Below, in pieces: positions 1 to 12,567 of a DNA stretch of 64,000 nt (position 1 is the first letter of the stretch; every line of letters starts with the position of its first letter). Source of the DNA: Oscheius tipulae. Taxonomy: Eukaryota > Nematoda > Chromadorea > Rhabditida > Rhabditidae. Both the position numbers and the translations under genes were made by a program. The notes under the pieces are model-generated. The model saw nothing but the letters and a program-made list of their open reading frames with translations, was not told the DNA's origin and did no database searches. The DNA lies in assembly GCA_037178975.1 (NCBI GenBank), contig JASJZH010000004.1, positions 9,548,001 through 9,612,000 on the forward strand. Reading direction: 5' to 3'.

Positions 1-1618
1 TTGAATACCAAGCAAAAAGCTGCCCCATCAAACAGACTACAGGGTTGGAAAAGCGCATTTTGATAACCGAGCAGCGTCATTGCAAGTACACTCGGCCTGT
101 CGAAGTGAAAGTGACTATAAAAGGAGCTCTACCTGTTGTTAGTGATGCGATCGTTAGCCCTTGGCCCGATTCAAGTGTGTGCCCCGGTTAATCAACCCCA
201 ATAAATTGTACTCACAGCTTATCTCAGTGTTATGTCGTCAATCTTAACCACTGAGTATCTCTGTATTTTTGGCTTCATGTTTCTCTGTCTTTCCCCGTCT
301 CCAAACCCAGCTCACCTTCTCCCTCGAGCTCAGCTCATTCAGTTCCGGAGCCGCCGTAATAAAATCCGCAAACTGTGTTGCATATCTACAGTAGCTCAAG
401 TGTAACAAATTGGTCATGCTTTCCGTCGGCAAGTGCAGATCCCATGCCACCTGAAACACAAGTTCCTTTTCATCAGTCTCTTGAACGTCTATTTTTATTC
501 GACGCCGTTTAATCGAATCCAATTCAGCCTCGAAAGAGTTACTCAAACTCTGCTAAATAGGTACTGACTATAATCGAACTCACGGGTAACCGAGCACAGC
601 TGAGTTCGGGATACTGTAGCACGTCTGTCAGCGAGACATTCAGGTTGCAGTTGAAGGTATTCAGTCTGGGACCCTCGTTGTTCTCACAAAAACTGGAATT
701 TGAGTGGTTTTCTAAAAGAACTGGGAGCTTACTGTTCCAAGGCAACTAGAGTTTTGGCAAACGTTGAGGCCTGTTGGGTCGCTTTGACCAGTTCGGCGTA
801 ATGGTAGCCAACGGACATGGACCTTTTGACAGAGTTCTTGATGACAGTACGGTCCTTTCTGCCGAAATAGGCCACAACGGCACACTCTCCTTCCTTTTCC
901 TTCCCCTGCTTGCCGACCTCTGGATATAGGGGTTTGGGGTTGAAGACATTAGGTATCTTACCGCCAACAACCATGTTCGCTTTGCAACATTTTGAGAAAC
1001 GGCAAGCTTTGCAGCACTTTTTGATGTTTTCTGAAAATTGTATATGGTTACAGTATGTTCAGAAATTTCTAACGCCTGACAGCTCTTAAATATTTCTTTG
1101 AAGAAGGAGCAGCACCATGTCCGTATCGAGCGTTAATGTTAGATTGATAGTAGCAGATTCACCCGAATTTGCAACTTAAAACTCCTGGCGTGTGGGAGCA
1201 AGTACATCAAGCATGATAGATTTTGAACTCAATCCTAGATTTTCTACAGCTGCCAGAATTATGGAAGAGTTCCGGTAAAGTGCTACTGTAGAAAGCGAAA
1301 TGTTTCCTACTCTTTTGATCACTGTCTCCACAGCAAATTAATGTGCATCTCCACTGGAGCCTAGAACTACTATAGCTGTCAGAGCAACTTTAGCGCAAAG
1401 ACTGAGAATGTTGTACCATGGTAGATGTCGCAGTCCTCCTTGTACCGGCATTCATACGGCTTCTTCGTCCTGTTCACCGTCCTAATGAAGAATACTCTGC
1501 AACTTCTGAAACCCATAACTTTCTAACACAAGTGAGCCAAAACTCACGCACAAGCCACTCCTCCATAGTGAGTGTGAGCTCCATCAGCTCCGCATATCTC
1601 GCAGCACGAAGAGCTCAT
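1..1618 (-). CDS. Nuclear hormone receptor, 3' end beyond window
   Basis: Ligand-regulated transcription factor of the nematode-expanded NHR superfamily, acting in the nucleus. Exons read on the minus strand: 1548-1618, 1417-1505, 734-1030, 584-692, 316-450. The first three give a complete two-zinc-finger DNA-binding domain: CEICGADGAHTHYGG, then CASCRVFFIRTVNR, then CCKACRFSKCCKANM. Later exons carry the start of the ligand-binding domain (VAWDLHLPTESMTNLL, ADFITAAPEL). All introns seen have GT..AG ends, and the 46-50 nt ones are typical of worms. The start ATG at 1618 directly follows TTCCAG, consistent with trans-splicing. The exon pattern and sequence parallel the receptor at 5867-8119, so the two are paralogues. 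The C-terminal half of the ligand domain is not visible in bases 1-315 and probably lies off the left edge; truncation cannot be excluded. Confidence 0.85.
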
Positions 1619-4600
1619 CTGGAACTGAGGCTTCCGATTGTGGAGGCTGGGGAAGGGGATTAAACTAGACGTAATCAGTAGCCACTGACGCGTATTTCCG
1701 CCTAGTTCTGGGCTCTGAAAGACGGTCGCTTTGGATGATAATCTGATCGTTCAAGAAGGGAGAAAAAAGAAAGTTCAACATATATCAAAGATCTATCCGC
1801 TACAGAGCAAGAAATCACTGCCCGACGGAGACACAAGGAAGCGTACAGATTTCTGCCGCCTTAATTCATTCGTGCTTTTCACGTAAACAACGGGAAAATG
1901 GGTGAATAGAGGCGGAGATCGGAATTTGATTGTGGTTCGGTGATCTTGAACAGTTAACGATGAAATTGAACGAGAATGAACCCATATGCGTTCACAGATT
2001 CTTTACTAATAGTTCCCTAACACAAAGTACAGGCACGGGGAGGCGGGAATGGGGGATGCGGGGCGAGTATGCTAAAGAAATGAAAGTAGTCATGAAATCT
2101 GCTTACAGTAAATCGTAGGTCATGGCCCTTTTTACTGCAAGAAGATCCAAATAGGCATCGTTGTGCCAAGTTGTAGCTGGGGTCACACTCCAAGTTTGCA
2201 GCGAAACTTAACAACGCCGGCAGATGCCACGCTATGATCTAATTATGGGTTGAAAATTTTTCCGTAAGATTTTCAGAAGGACGATGAGATCTTCAGAGTA
2301 TAACTACAAGTCAAACATTGTGGAACCACGTTCAAATACTGATAAGCTACCGTATGCCTCCGAGCAATTGAATCACAGATTGAGCTATGGGTTACATATA
2401 TTGTACTAGCTCCTTTCGAAATACCGAATAAATCCTTACTGGCCACATGTAGGAGAGAGATAATTTGTCAACGGATGACTTGTAATGCCTAATTTCCGTT
2501 CTAGACTTTTTGCAAAGGGCTGCTAGAAGCGCAGAGAATATGATCAAATGGTAGAAAATGGACAGAGATACCAAAAAGTGTCTGTCGGGAATAATAAGAG
2601 ATCAGGATTGATAAGAGACAAATGCCAATGTTCTTACGGAGGAACTACATGTCGGTGAGTGGGATTTGGGGAGATGGAAATCTATGATCACTAATTAGCA
2701 CGTGAACAGGAAAAAAGGCCCTGGTTTTCAATCCCCTATACTATATTCAGCTTGCACATTGAGCAATGCACATGATCTAGAACAAAAATAGTTCCGGGCT
2801 ATACCACCTGTCATTAAAAAACTTCTGATGTTCCCCTGTCTGCTAAATAAAAGTTCAAAACTACTGTAATCCTCGAGAAACGACAACGTTTTGTGACCGA
2901 GAGTGACGTAGAATTAGCTACAAAACAAGGAAAACATGTCGGGGAAACTGGAATTGTTCCGAATCCTGTCTTTGTCTCTGTCTGTATCTGAATCTAGGGT
3001 TCCAGACTTTCGTGACGAAAACAAGTGAACTGGGAAGTCTACTAATTGGCTTCTCTTTCTCTAGAGTGTTATCTCTAGATTGGAAACACAAGATCACAAG
3101 GGCTGACGTTCACAATCAGAAATCGCTCGAGTATAACGGGAGCCTATTTTTCAATTTCCAACTTTTAATTTTTTTCAAACAGTAGACTAGGAAATGGTAA
3201 AAATATTGGCTTTCTGGCTTCGCCTGAAAGGTCTTTGAACTACAAAAAAGAGATCATTGGCTAGCAGAAGAAGAACTAGTTCAAAGATTTCTAATGAAAC
3301 AAGAAACAATTTGAAGCGACTAAGAAGACATATATTTGTTTTCTCCAAAATCGGGAGGATACTGAAGACAAGGTCGGAAGTTGTGAAGTCAGAATTCACA
3401 ATCCAGACAACACTCCCACGAAACTTTCTCGGAGCCTTTCTGTTCGCACGGACTCTTGCAACATTTTCTTTGGAAGAAATGTTCCGTAGATTGAGGAGAA
3501 GTTGTGCTCTGTGGAAACCCCGAAGCCTATATATTCCGTGGTTAGACAAGGGTGGAAAAAAATGGGCGAAGGTATATTTAGTTTCCAAGATTGTACGGGT
3601 AATCCTTCTTTTCGAGGTGGTTGCAAGAAGTTATCGAAGTTATTGTTCAGCTATTTTAGGACTAACGAGAGTTTCTTGGACTGCCTAGACGATACAGGCG
3701 GTAACATTAATACAGGCGAAAGCTTGTCTGGCTGCCTAGTCAGTACGGGTGAGAAGTTACAAGACTATCGAGCCGGTAAGGAATTTTGAGCTCATCTAGG
3801 CGGTAGTTATTCTAGAGCGCTGAGTCCAAATTCGGGTACCAAAAACCCCATTCCACAATTTGAATCTTCTTAAAATTACAAGGGCTGAATAATTCCTCAT
3901 GACTAACAGAATGTTCACATTTCGTGAACATTCTGTTAGTCAGACGGAGACGTGAAACAGCTTCGTTATGTGAATAATTTCTATTCTTTGTCGCCGGTAA
4001 ATCGGCCGGCTAGAAAATATCAAAGCCATGACAAAAAGGCTTGTCTGCTTCCTTCTATTGAACAGGAAGACTGATCTCGTGTAGTTCGTGTCAATAGGAA
4101 AAAGTTGGACTATAATCCGGCTATAGTATTCCCTCTCAAAACTGGGAAAGCTAAGAGGCCTAATAAAATCAGACTAAAAAATTGTTATTGCCGGAAGACT
4201 CTTGGGTTCGAGGATGATCTTTGATTGGGAGCTGTCTGTGCATGTTGTTGGTATCAATAGACCTCATTCTGAGAGTGTGTGAATAGTTAGGGACAGGATA
4301 GTTCATGAACTTGCAGTACCGTATTTTTTCGGGAGAAACTACTGTAAACTACTTTAAGAAACTACTGTAATCCGACTGGAACGGAAGCAAGTCACCGGAC
4401 GATCTGAGGATTTGAAACAAATTATAGAATCGAAAAAACTAGAGTGGGCCGGAGAATCTTAGTAAAAATATAGAATATATGGCAAAAATCTTGTAATTGC
4501 AAAAAAAAGAGAAAAAAGTGAAGTAAAATTTTCTATAGAACTGATGCTATTTTATTCTCACGATTTAGAAGCAAAACTGTATTCAACAATTGGATCTTGA

Positions 4601-5866
4601 GTCTGTTCTTTAAGAACTTGATATTTGACAATGTTGCTACTTCATAAACTCATCTGTTGAAAGGATCGGGTCAACTGAAAAGACACAGAAACTGAACACG
4701 CATTGGCAAGAGAAGATTTAATCGTGCTCGTAGCTTATAGACAAATTATAAGATGACATGACACATACCAGAATTAATGCAAACAGAGGATTGCAAAGGA
4801 TACTTAAAAGGTGTAGAAGTATTTTGAAAAGGAGACGGAGTAAATTGGTTCACACAAGGCTGGGAATGTTTTTGATTAGTTAGTGGGATGAGATAGAGAA
4901 CGTGGGCATGTCATTACATGGTTTTGCTAATTTCCTCAATTTTCTCACGCTGATAAGGAGACGACTGGAAATTAATTGAGTCTTTGAATGACGCTCTCCA
5001 AGAACGTGTTCCGTGTAAACTCATTTATACAGACAGATCACTAGAGAACAGATTGAGACAGAAAGTGTCAAGGTGACAGAACAAAAAAACAAAGCACATG
5101 CTAGCTCCCCCACAGTCTATAATCTGTCATTTTCCCGTAATTATAAAGGCTAATCTGGTTCCGCATCTAGATTACTCAAGCAATAAAGGGCAGAAGACTG
5201 AAATGTGTTCCGATCTGTGCCACCTGAAGTATAAAGAATGAACTGGTCTGGAGGAGGCGCTTCTGATGCGTTGGAGGAGGAGGACGTCATCGTCCGTTTT
5301 CTGCAGAGGGGGGATCACTGTTTCGACATACGTAACTGGGTCTAATCCCGCAACAACAGGGTGTTCCGAAGAGAAGAGTAACGAAGAGCAGTGTGGGTTA
5401 TTGTAGTTCTGAAATGCAGCGCAAGTTCAGAGCCCGCAGCTACAGACTTTGAACAATACAGTAGTTTCTGGTGGGCGTTTCAGGATTCCATCAGATGCTT
5501 TTGCCATTGATTGAATGTAGCAAGATGGTACGGGTGCAATCACAAAGTAAGCAACTTTTTTCTTCAAAATTCACTGTACCTCAAATTTTTGTCAACTACT
5601 GTTCGTCCACTCCAAATGTTTTGAATGCTACCCTCCTTCTCTTAGTCTCATTTTTAATCCCACCTTTCGTGTGAACTTGCAACTTGTTATTATGTTGCTT
5701 CCCCATTCAAAAAGCAGACTTTTCAATGGTGTACACTGAACCCGTACTCTGTAAACTTCCGCAAAGAAAATAAACTTTATTGGACTATGAGAGGTTTATG
5801 TTTTTGTCACAATTACAGACGTATTTGTTAGCTTGTCCCAACGGATGATGACAATAATCAGATTCA
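1619..5866. other. Intergenic stretch, no supported gene
   Basis: I see no coding exons I can defend. Open frames around 3187-3789 overlap on both strands, have no recognisable motifs and no clear splice context. The notable content is a perfect 19-bp hairpin at 3900-3942 and several copies of a short CTACTGTA motif (for example near 2866, 4337 and 4366). A TTTATT near 5775 is the likely minus-strand poly(A) signal of the downstream receptor gene. Confidence 0.5.
3900..3942. repeat. Perfect 19-bp inverted repeat hairpin
   Basis: Two perfectly complementary 19-nt arms (3900-3918 and 3924-3942) are separated by the 5-nt loop ATTTC. The arm reads TGACTAACAGAATGTTCAC. It sits in gene-poor sequence, is too short for a classical foldback transposon, and has no flanking TA or other obvious target duplication. 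It could be a small-RNA hairpin, a cruciform or a protein-binding site; nothing in the sequence decides this. Confidence 0.85.
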
Positions 5867-8119
5867 TTAGAAGGTTCGCACGTGAATGTCGAATGGCAGA
5901 TTGCCTTTCATGCTACCTATATTCAGGGTGACGAGCTTCGCGCAGTAGCGATTGTCGTAGATGGCTCCAATCTAGAAAATTTGGTTGATAGTGGAAATAT
6001 ATACACACCTTAATCTTGTCCACAATTTGAAACAAATCATACACTCTTTCCCTTCTCCGGTCCTCCGACCAAGTTTGGAAAGCGTCGTTCACAAAATCCA
6101 CCAAAACTCTGCTATACTTGTTCTTTGCCTTGTAGGCCACCTCCGCGGACTTGTCTGTTAAAACAACAGCTGAAAAAGTGCTATTCCTTTAAAAGTTCTG
6201 ACGGCTTACATCCGTTGAAGAGGATGATCATCTTGAGAAGAGTGTATTCCTGAGTAGTCAGTTTGATCTTTTCAAAAAGAGGCACAACGTCGTTGTGTAA
6301 ATACTCGATGAGAATTCGTAGAAAGTTGTTCATTCTGAAACTCTCTCTGTCTCTTTCTCTCTCTATTTTTCTGTCTTATTTTGAAAACTTACTCATCATT
6401 CACATCCGGCGTCGGACAAAACTTAACTCCATGCGGAAATATCAAGCCATCATCCACACCCTTCAGCCATGTGTTGTAGAGCATCGTTATTAGACCCAGA
6501 TCGGCAAAGTTCGAACTAACCAGCTTCAACTTGTCCTTCTCGTCGATACAGTGGAATTCAGGAGCTGCCGAGATAAAATCGGCTATGAGAGTCACACAGC
6601 GACAGTAGACCAAATGGAGAAGTTCTGTCATCGATTCGGTTTTCGTGGTCAGGTTCCAGGCGACCTGAAAACCTAGTTTTGTTACCACATCTTTAAAATT
6701 TACGTCATAGTTCAATATTTAGTTATAACTCCCGTCTGTTTACCACTCTTTTGCAGACAGGTGAACATGAACGCCCGATTACGTAGGGGCTAGAAGTACA
6801 AAATACGAGATTCAATATGCAACCCCACATATAATTTGATGTAAATTAGACGTTTTTTTGTGTATAGTTAAATAGGACACGATGCAAGAAAGGAGGAATT
6901 TAGAGCTGAGCATGACTTTTTCAAAACGACGTCGACGGTGCCTAAATGCTAAAAATCTGTCAGGTCCTGAAGCTTCCGCACGCTCAGCTCATACCCGTAC
7001 GTCTTCAACGCTGGCGAATCATCCACCAGACAGTGGTTTACGGTTCTGTTGCCGCTGCGCCATCGACCACTACAAACGCACGTTTACATCGCTCTTCCAG
7101 CTCTCGACTGATCCGTGTTTCACTTTTTTCCTTCAAAAATAGTCTTCACATGATTTACCCAATTTCGGTTGCCACCCCATAGAGACTCTCGAAATTGTTT
7201 CCAATTTGTTTTTAGTCCAAAAAATTGCAGCCCCAGCATTCTAACCGCTGTATTCTAAACACTCTCTCGCCGCTTGCTCAGGAAGGCTTTGAATTTCTCA
7301 GATAAAGCCGATTTAGATCTTCAACGTATTTTTGACATCCAATATAATCTGGCTAGATCATCCTATTTTTGGCCAGAGGGTGTAAAGGAAAACACGGGAA
7401 AGGTGAAAGAACTACTGTAGTTTTGAAGTTGGAAACTTACAGAGGTCCTCTCGCTACAAGCCTGACTGTACTTCAAAACTTCTGAGAGTGGAGCGTTCAG
7501 GTTTGAGAACATCGAAGACGGCATGGGTCCGTGAATGTTGTCGCAGATTTCTTCAATTGCTACGAGTTGATCCGCAAGGTGTTTAGGATTCTCAATCATC
7601 GCTAGTCTACCGACAAACTTGTAGCCAACTGCAAGTGATTCTGCTATTCCTGTCTAAAAGTTTGTTTACTAATAATGTGGAACGGAAAAGTACATTTCTC
7701 AAATTGACATTGAGAGGAGCAAAGTAGGGAACAACGCTGTTTATTGGAAGACCGGTGTCTTTCTCCTTTCGACGTCGACCAACACCTGAAGAATTTGAGA
7801 ATCGTAATAATTGTAGGGGCATTCACTTTCTTCCACCATTTGAGCCTTTTTGCATCTGTGAAAACGGCAAGCTTTGCAATTTGTTTTACTTCCCGGGACA
7901 ATCGCACAGTATCCCCCATTGAAACAATGATACGATCCTCTCCGGTTTACGGCTCTAATAAAGAAGACACGGCAACTACTGAAATTCATATTGTTGTACG
8001 ACAAAAACTATTACTTACGGACAGACAAGACCACCATAGAACATCTGTGCTCCTTCCGCTGTACACACTCGGCATTCCGTACTATCTATAATAGTAGTAG
8101 TTGTGTAGGATACCGCCAT
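5867..8119 (-). CDS. Nuclear hormone receptor, complete
   Basis: Nuclear transcription factor with a C4 zinc-finger DNA-binding domain and a ligand-binding domain. Eight exons: 8019-8119, 7827-7978, 7694-7785, 7441-7653, 6393-6664, 6210-6334, 6009-6154, 5867-5971. They total 1206 nt, an exact 401-residue frame. Finger 1 is CRVCTAEGAQMFYGG with CPSCRVFFIRAVNRRG; finger 2 ends CKACRFHRCKKAQM. The ligand domain contains VAWNLTTKTESMTELLHL, FLRILIEYLHNDVVPLF and ends LPFDIHVRTF. The ATG at 8119 is immediately preceded by TTTTTCAG, an SL-type trans-splice acceptor. A TTTATT about 90 nt after the stop supplies a poly(A) signal. Intron 4 is unusually long (about 775 nt). It is a close paralogue of the receptor at the left edge, sharing subfamily features, but I cannot assign an nhr number. 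Confidence 0.92.
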
Positions 8120-10786
8120 TCTGAAAAACTCTACCAGTTGTATAAAGAAAATAACTGAAGGGAACGGTAACTTCAAGAAGATAATAAGTAATTCGAAGAA
8201 GCACCTGGATTGTTCTGGAACCTAGGATAGTGAGTAGGTAGATGACTTTTAAAGAAGGGTAATCCACTAGGTAATGGAATCTGTCGAAATACATTCAAAA
8301 CATGGAACAGGGCCATCTGTCTACCACCTGTAGGTACTTTGAAGTTTGTGCTAGAGGTCAGAAACTCTAAGTAGACAGAACCAAAACTATCTGTGTTTAT
8401 TTTGAAAACAGTCATGAACAGCTTTAGGAAGTCTTTTGAGGATCCATTTGTCCGGGCGCAGAATTTGGAAGCAACAAACTTTTAGCTCAGATCAAACTTT
8501 GTTAAGCAAAGCTGCCGTTTTGAGTCTGCTAGATTTAATTATTCGAAGTATGTTCAAGAACGGCAGATTACACTCCAGTTCTTTTTTTTGAAAGGATATA
8601 ATTGAAAACTGATTGGTTGCGCAAGGAGGCGGCAAAATCTTTCTTCTAGACATCATGATCCAGCTGCATAACTGAGACAAATTGAAATCTTGTTGAATGA
8701 AAATGATGGCGGATGAAGAAAAGACCAATATATATGAATGAGAACTTGAGAGGCAGTGACGCAGACGGTATTCAGTCGAAAGACATTCACGGTTGGGGAG
8801 GAAGCCGTACCCTGTTCAAGTTACCAAAACTCAAGTGAATAACGGTACTGAGATTCTTTTGGCAAGTCATGGCATGTAAAGTTTAGTTGACAAGCTCGTT
8901 TTAAGGTAAACTTTGGAGCTTCTATTATTGGGTAAGTGGTGCAGCCGCCTGCTAGACAGGCTAGCTGTGCTCCCCAGCACCATGAAAACCCGATAAATGG
9001 AGCATTGAACCGGAAGGAAAAGATGCGATAGAGATCAAAACAGGAAGTCGTGACGGGTGGATTAAAAGTAAATCATAAGATTCTCAGCAATTACTACGTA
9101 TATTTCGTAGTAACATGCGTTTTTCTATCTGATTGATTATTCTTCGCTCATTCTTGGATCCCAGAGGAAGAACTCTAATTCAGAAAAGTACGCTGTGAGC
9201 TACGTGACAGAGTTGTTTTCCTACTATGCCACGATGGTAATTTTTTAGTCTAGTGAACCGGATAAATAGAAACAGAAAGCTACTGAAGCAATGAACGACG
9301 AAGTTTAGTTTCCAAAAAACGGTTGAAGTTACATACGTGGTTCTGCAGAAACAGTTGTACTCGGAAACTTTAAATTAGTAGCTCACGCAGAAGTCAGCAA
9401 TGGAAAAAGAGGGAGCATTTTTGTTCTAGCAAAATTAGGTTCGCCACGCGAATGAGAGCGGACATGAGAGACAGTCGCTACAAAGCAGGTATTATGGCTC
9501 TTATAGGGACAGTATTAGCTGTCTACAACTTCTATGAATGTTGTTAGTCTACTACAACTGTCAATATTTTTGAACAACAAATTGTGTCTAGTCCCTGACC
9601 TACTATGCCCCTTACCTATTTATATCGATGCTACTCTGAATAGATTGACTGGTTTTTTAAGGCTTTTTTGATCAGTTTATGTTATTCCTACAAAAATCTA
9701 TATTAGACATCGAAGATTGTATGCAGTTCCATACTCGTCGCAGTTCAAAATTTGCATTCTCATTAGAAACCAGTCTATGAACTTCAGTCTAACTAATAAG
9801 ATTTGACAAGTTCAACTTTGTAATTAGCTGCTCTCACCTACTATCTTTGAACTTCTTGCTACCTTAATTGAAGGAGCATGAGTGCTGTCAACAAGAAAGC
9901 AAGTTAATACGGCTGCGGCGACTATAAATAACCAATTAGGGCATAATCAGTTAAAATCAGACTACGCGTGCTTGTTAACGAGGAAATGAGAGCTGGAAGA
10001 ATGTGAAAACATTGAACTTGCTACGATTCTCGATCCTTCTCTTGAGCAAAACATACAAGGGCTGCAGCTGCTCCGGCGCATATTAATAGTTACGTTTGAC
10101 ATTTTGCTGGTACAAACAATGTTACAGGGTTTGAGTGGGAGGAGTACTTTTCAGCCTAGTCTAACACGATGAGACTGCGTCAAAGATCGACACATAGACG
10201 ACTAATCTTGTGGAAAGGGCAGAGCACGCCTGGGCCCGAGAAAAGATGACAAGTTAGTCAGTTATGAGACAGGAATGTGACATTCAGCTTTGAACTTGTG
10301 GCTTGTGAAGTTCTGTTCGAGATGACTACTGTTAGTCCTCTCTAGATATATATTTGCCTAGACAGAATAGGGAGAGATCTAGAAGGGTAGGTGAACACAG
10401 ATTCACTAAAGCATGTGCCCCCTACTCCTCCCCCCTCCCGCATCTTTTATAAATCCCGAACTCCGTTTAAGAATTTTAACGTAAAGGAACTGAACAACAA
10501 CATCGACAAAATCCGATATGTGGTCCGCCAGTTTTTTGAGGTTCCAGAGATCATATCCGATGGTCGTTCAACATTTGGGCAAAACTACCATGTGTCTTGT
10601 GAAGAGGAAAAGTGTTTATGAAGATACTGAAATACGAAGAGCTAATGAGGCACTTTAATCAACAGATTTTTTAAAACTTCCGGTCAAAAGATCATAGGTG
10701 AGTGTTCCTGAAACTCCGTCTGCATTGACAGAGTATAGACCCGCATAAACCTGGTGAACAAGTTCGGCAGCGTTCTTAATTTTTAT
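8120..10786. other. Intergenic stretch, nothing recognised
   Basis: No exon with family similarity was found on either strand. Short open frames (for example 8173-8415 minus and 10391-10621 plus) lack motifs and convincing splice boundaries. The base composition is ordinary AT-rich non-coding DNA. Confidence 0.5.
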
Positions 10787-11042
10787 TTATTTTTTCATGT
10801 CTTGATCCATTAACCGCCGAGGTTGAAGCAAATTATAGATTCGTTCTAGATTTTTTTCCGTTGCGGTGTAGGGATTCAGTTCTTTGATCAGTTGTGCCAG
10901 CATGAACGAGGAATTTAGTCGAGCTGTTCGCACTTGCTGGAATCCTTCGGGTGAAATGGTCGGAAGCGCTGAAAATTACTTTTTAAAAATGAAATATGAT
11001 ACTACCTAATATAAATAGTATCAGAACTCTTAAAAGGTCCAT
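10787..11042 (-). CDS. Small secreted protein, 72 aa
   Basis: A two-exon gene too short for ordinary ORF calling: exons 11006-11042 and 10787-10968, total 219 nt. Residues 1-13 (MDLLRVLILFILA) form a hydrophobic signal peptide, with likely cleavage shortly after. The mature part is Cys-free and helical-looking, with basic clusters near the C-terminus (QPRRLMDQDMKK). The intron is 37 nt with GTAGTA and TTTTCAG ends. The stop codon is followed at once by overlapping AATAAA signals. I do not recognise a family. The dibasic sites would allow processing into peptides, so a neuropeptide-like or secreted effector role is possible but only inferred. The start codon lies inside a CCATCTCC..GGAGATGG inverted repeat, which could form a hairpin at translation start. 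Confidence 0.65.
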
Positions 11043-11109
11043 CTCCTCCGGCCGGAGATGGTTCAGTTCAAAAAATAGATTTTAATGAGTTTCTTAATGC
11101 TGCATATAT

Positions 11110-12060
11110 GACAATAATCATATATTTTCTATATGTCGTGTCATGCTTGTTCTCCATTGATCAGGATCCGTCCTCGCTGTTCTCGTCCATATCTCGCCCA
11201 TTTGCACTGCGAAATCATTTCTCCATCTCGTCTTCGATCGACCTGTCATCCTTCTATATCTCCACGGTCTCCATTCGACTATTCGTTTCGTCCATCTATC
11301 GTCGCTCCAATTAGCTATTTTGTTTGCCCATTTCCATTTTTTCTTGAAAAACTCCTTCCTTATGTCTAGCTAGCCGTTTGTTCTTCTACCTAACAAAGTT
11401 ACTCCGACCATTCTCCTCATCATCTTGTGCTGAGCTGTTCGTAGTTTGGACCTCGTTGCGATGACCAAGACCGTGTTTCCCGATGAATATCTCGTCGTCT
11501 TCTCCACTTCCAACTTTGGCATTAAAGTCTCCAATTACAAGTTTGAAAAACCGACGTTCCCCCCGGAAGCCGAATACGACGTACTTGTCGGTAATTCAAG
11601 CTTTCGTTGATGCTTGCTAGGAAGTTTTCGTAGTCTTCATCGAAGCTTGTCGACGTGAGGCCATAGGCTTGGACCATTCTTACTGTTTTAGCAGGAGTTT
11701 GGACATCGAGTATTGCTACGCGACTCGTGATGGCGCGGAAGGTGGAGTAGTCTGCCCATCGTTTGTTGACCAAGAAACCGACCTATCCTGAGAGAAATAG
11801 ACAATGTCCAGATTGTTGTAGAGTTGCTGAGTGCCGTCCTTGTCTCTTCACTTCTGAGAGACCAATGATGTCGAAGGGGATGGTATTAAGTCCGCATTCG
11901 AGTTCGACCAAACGAGCATCTGTCCGTAGTGTTCGGCAATTCAAGCAATTCAAATTATCCGGAGGCTCAGCATGATAGACGAATACTGCTAGTCGGTTGT
12001 CCAGGCTACGACTAGAGGGATGTTCTTGCCCTCTGGTAGATGTTGAGAGGTGGAAGGTAG
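11110..12060 (-). mobile_element. RTE-like LINE relic with internal deletion
   Basis: Minus-strand reading gives an apurinic-type endonuclease of a non-LTR retrotransposon: LNCRTLRTDARLVELECGL, PFDIIGLSEVKR, VGFLVNKR and the diagnostic GDFNAKVG. At about 11450 it runs straight into the extreme C-terminal region of the reverse-transcriptase polyprotein: AQHKMMRRMVGVTLLG, then WKWANKIANWSDDRWTKR and GRSKTRWRNDF. The whole reverse-transcriptase core between these parts is missing. Reading frames also shift (near 11525, and a stop near 11390). This is therefore a dead deletion derivative. Motif order and the C-terminal W/GR..RW block fit the RTE clade best. Confidence 0.85.
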
Positions 12061-12567
12061 TCTACTTCAAATTGATCGAAGTAGATATTCTTCTTCAAAT
12101 TCAGCAAAGCAATTTGGGCAACGTTCCTCCAGGAGAGCAATTATACTTCGTGTCAATAGCCTGACAGAAAACCCTTCGAATTTTATGTACGTCGTCTAAA
12201 CAAAGGCATATTTCCGAGAAGATACTGGTTGTAAAATACGACGATTAGAGAGGGAATGTCACGCGTTGGCGCAGTTCAATGAAGTTGAAAACACTATCGA
12301 CTTCTGTCATACTTTACAGATCTGGATATTTTGCTGTTTTTAAGCGAGGTACGAAAACATTTGGTCAGATAAGACCAGCTGTTGTGGAATAAAAGGAAGA
12401 AACGAGGGCAATACTGCGACGCTGAAGCGTCAAAGGGTAACTAATATGATCTTTTATGCGAGAAAAGCCTGCCTGTCATGGAAGGAGAGCGTAAGAATCA
12501 CAAGCTCTTACGGTTCCAGTACTGTATAGGAGAAAACTTTTAAGGTACGTCGTCGTAGGCCGTTGTA
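12061..12567. other. Intergenic spacer, nothing recognised
   Basis: Non-coding sequence between the LINE relic and the foldback element. The first part may still be LINE 5' sequence. No exon, RNA or repeat is supported. Confidence 0.4.

Noticed and set aside
1081-1140. CCSFF-like stretch on the minus strand read as a zinc-finger exon of the first receptor
   Set aside because: The true first-finger exons lie at 1417-1618 and splice in phase to 1030; the stretch is inside the intron.
3187-3789. Overlapping open frames of 95-143 codons on both strands
   Set aside because: No motif, no clear splice sites and mutual overlap; consistent with chance.
6860-7180. Plus-strand open frames within intron 4 of the complete receptor gene
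   Set aside because: Start codons are poor, no motifs, and no splice partners; treated as intron sequence.
8935-9005. tRNA-like stem sequence GTGGTGCAGCC..CCTGCTAGACAGG
   Set aside because: No T-arm consensus and no acceptor-stem pairing.
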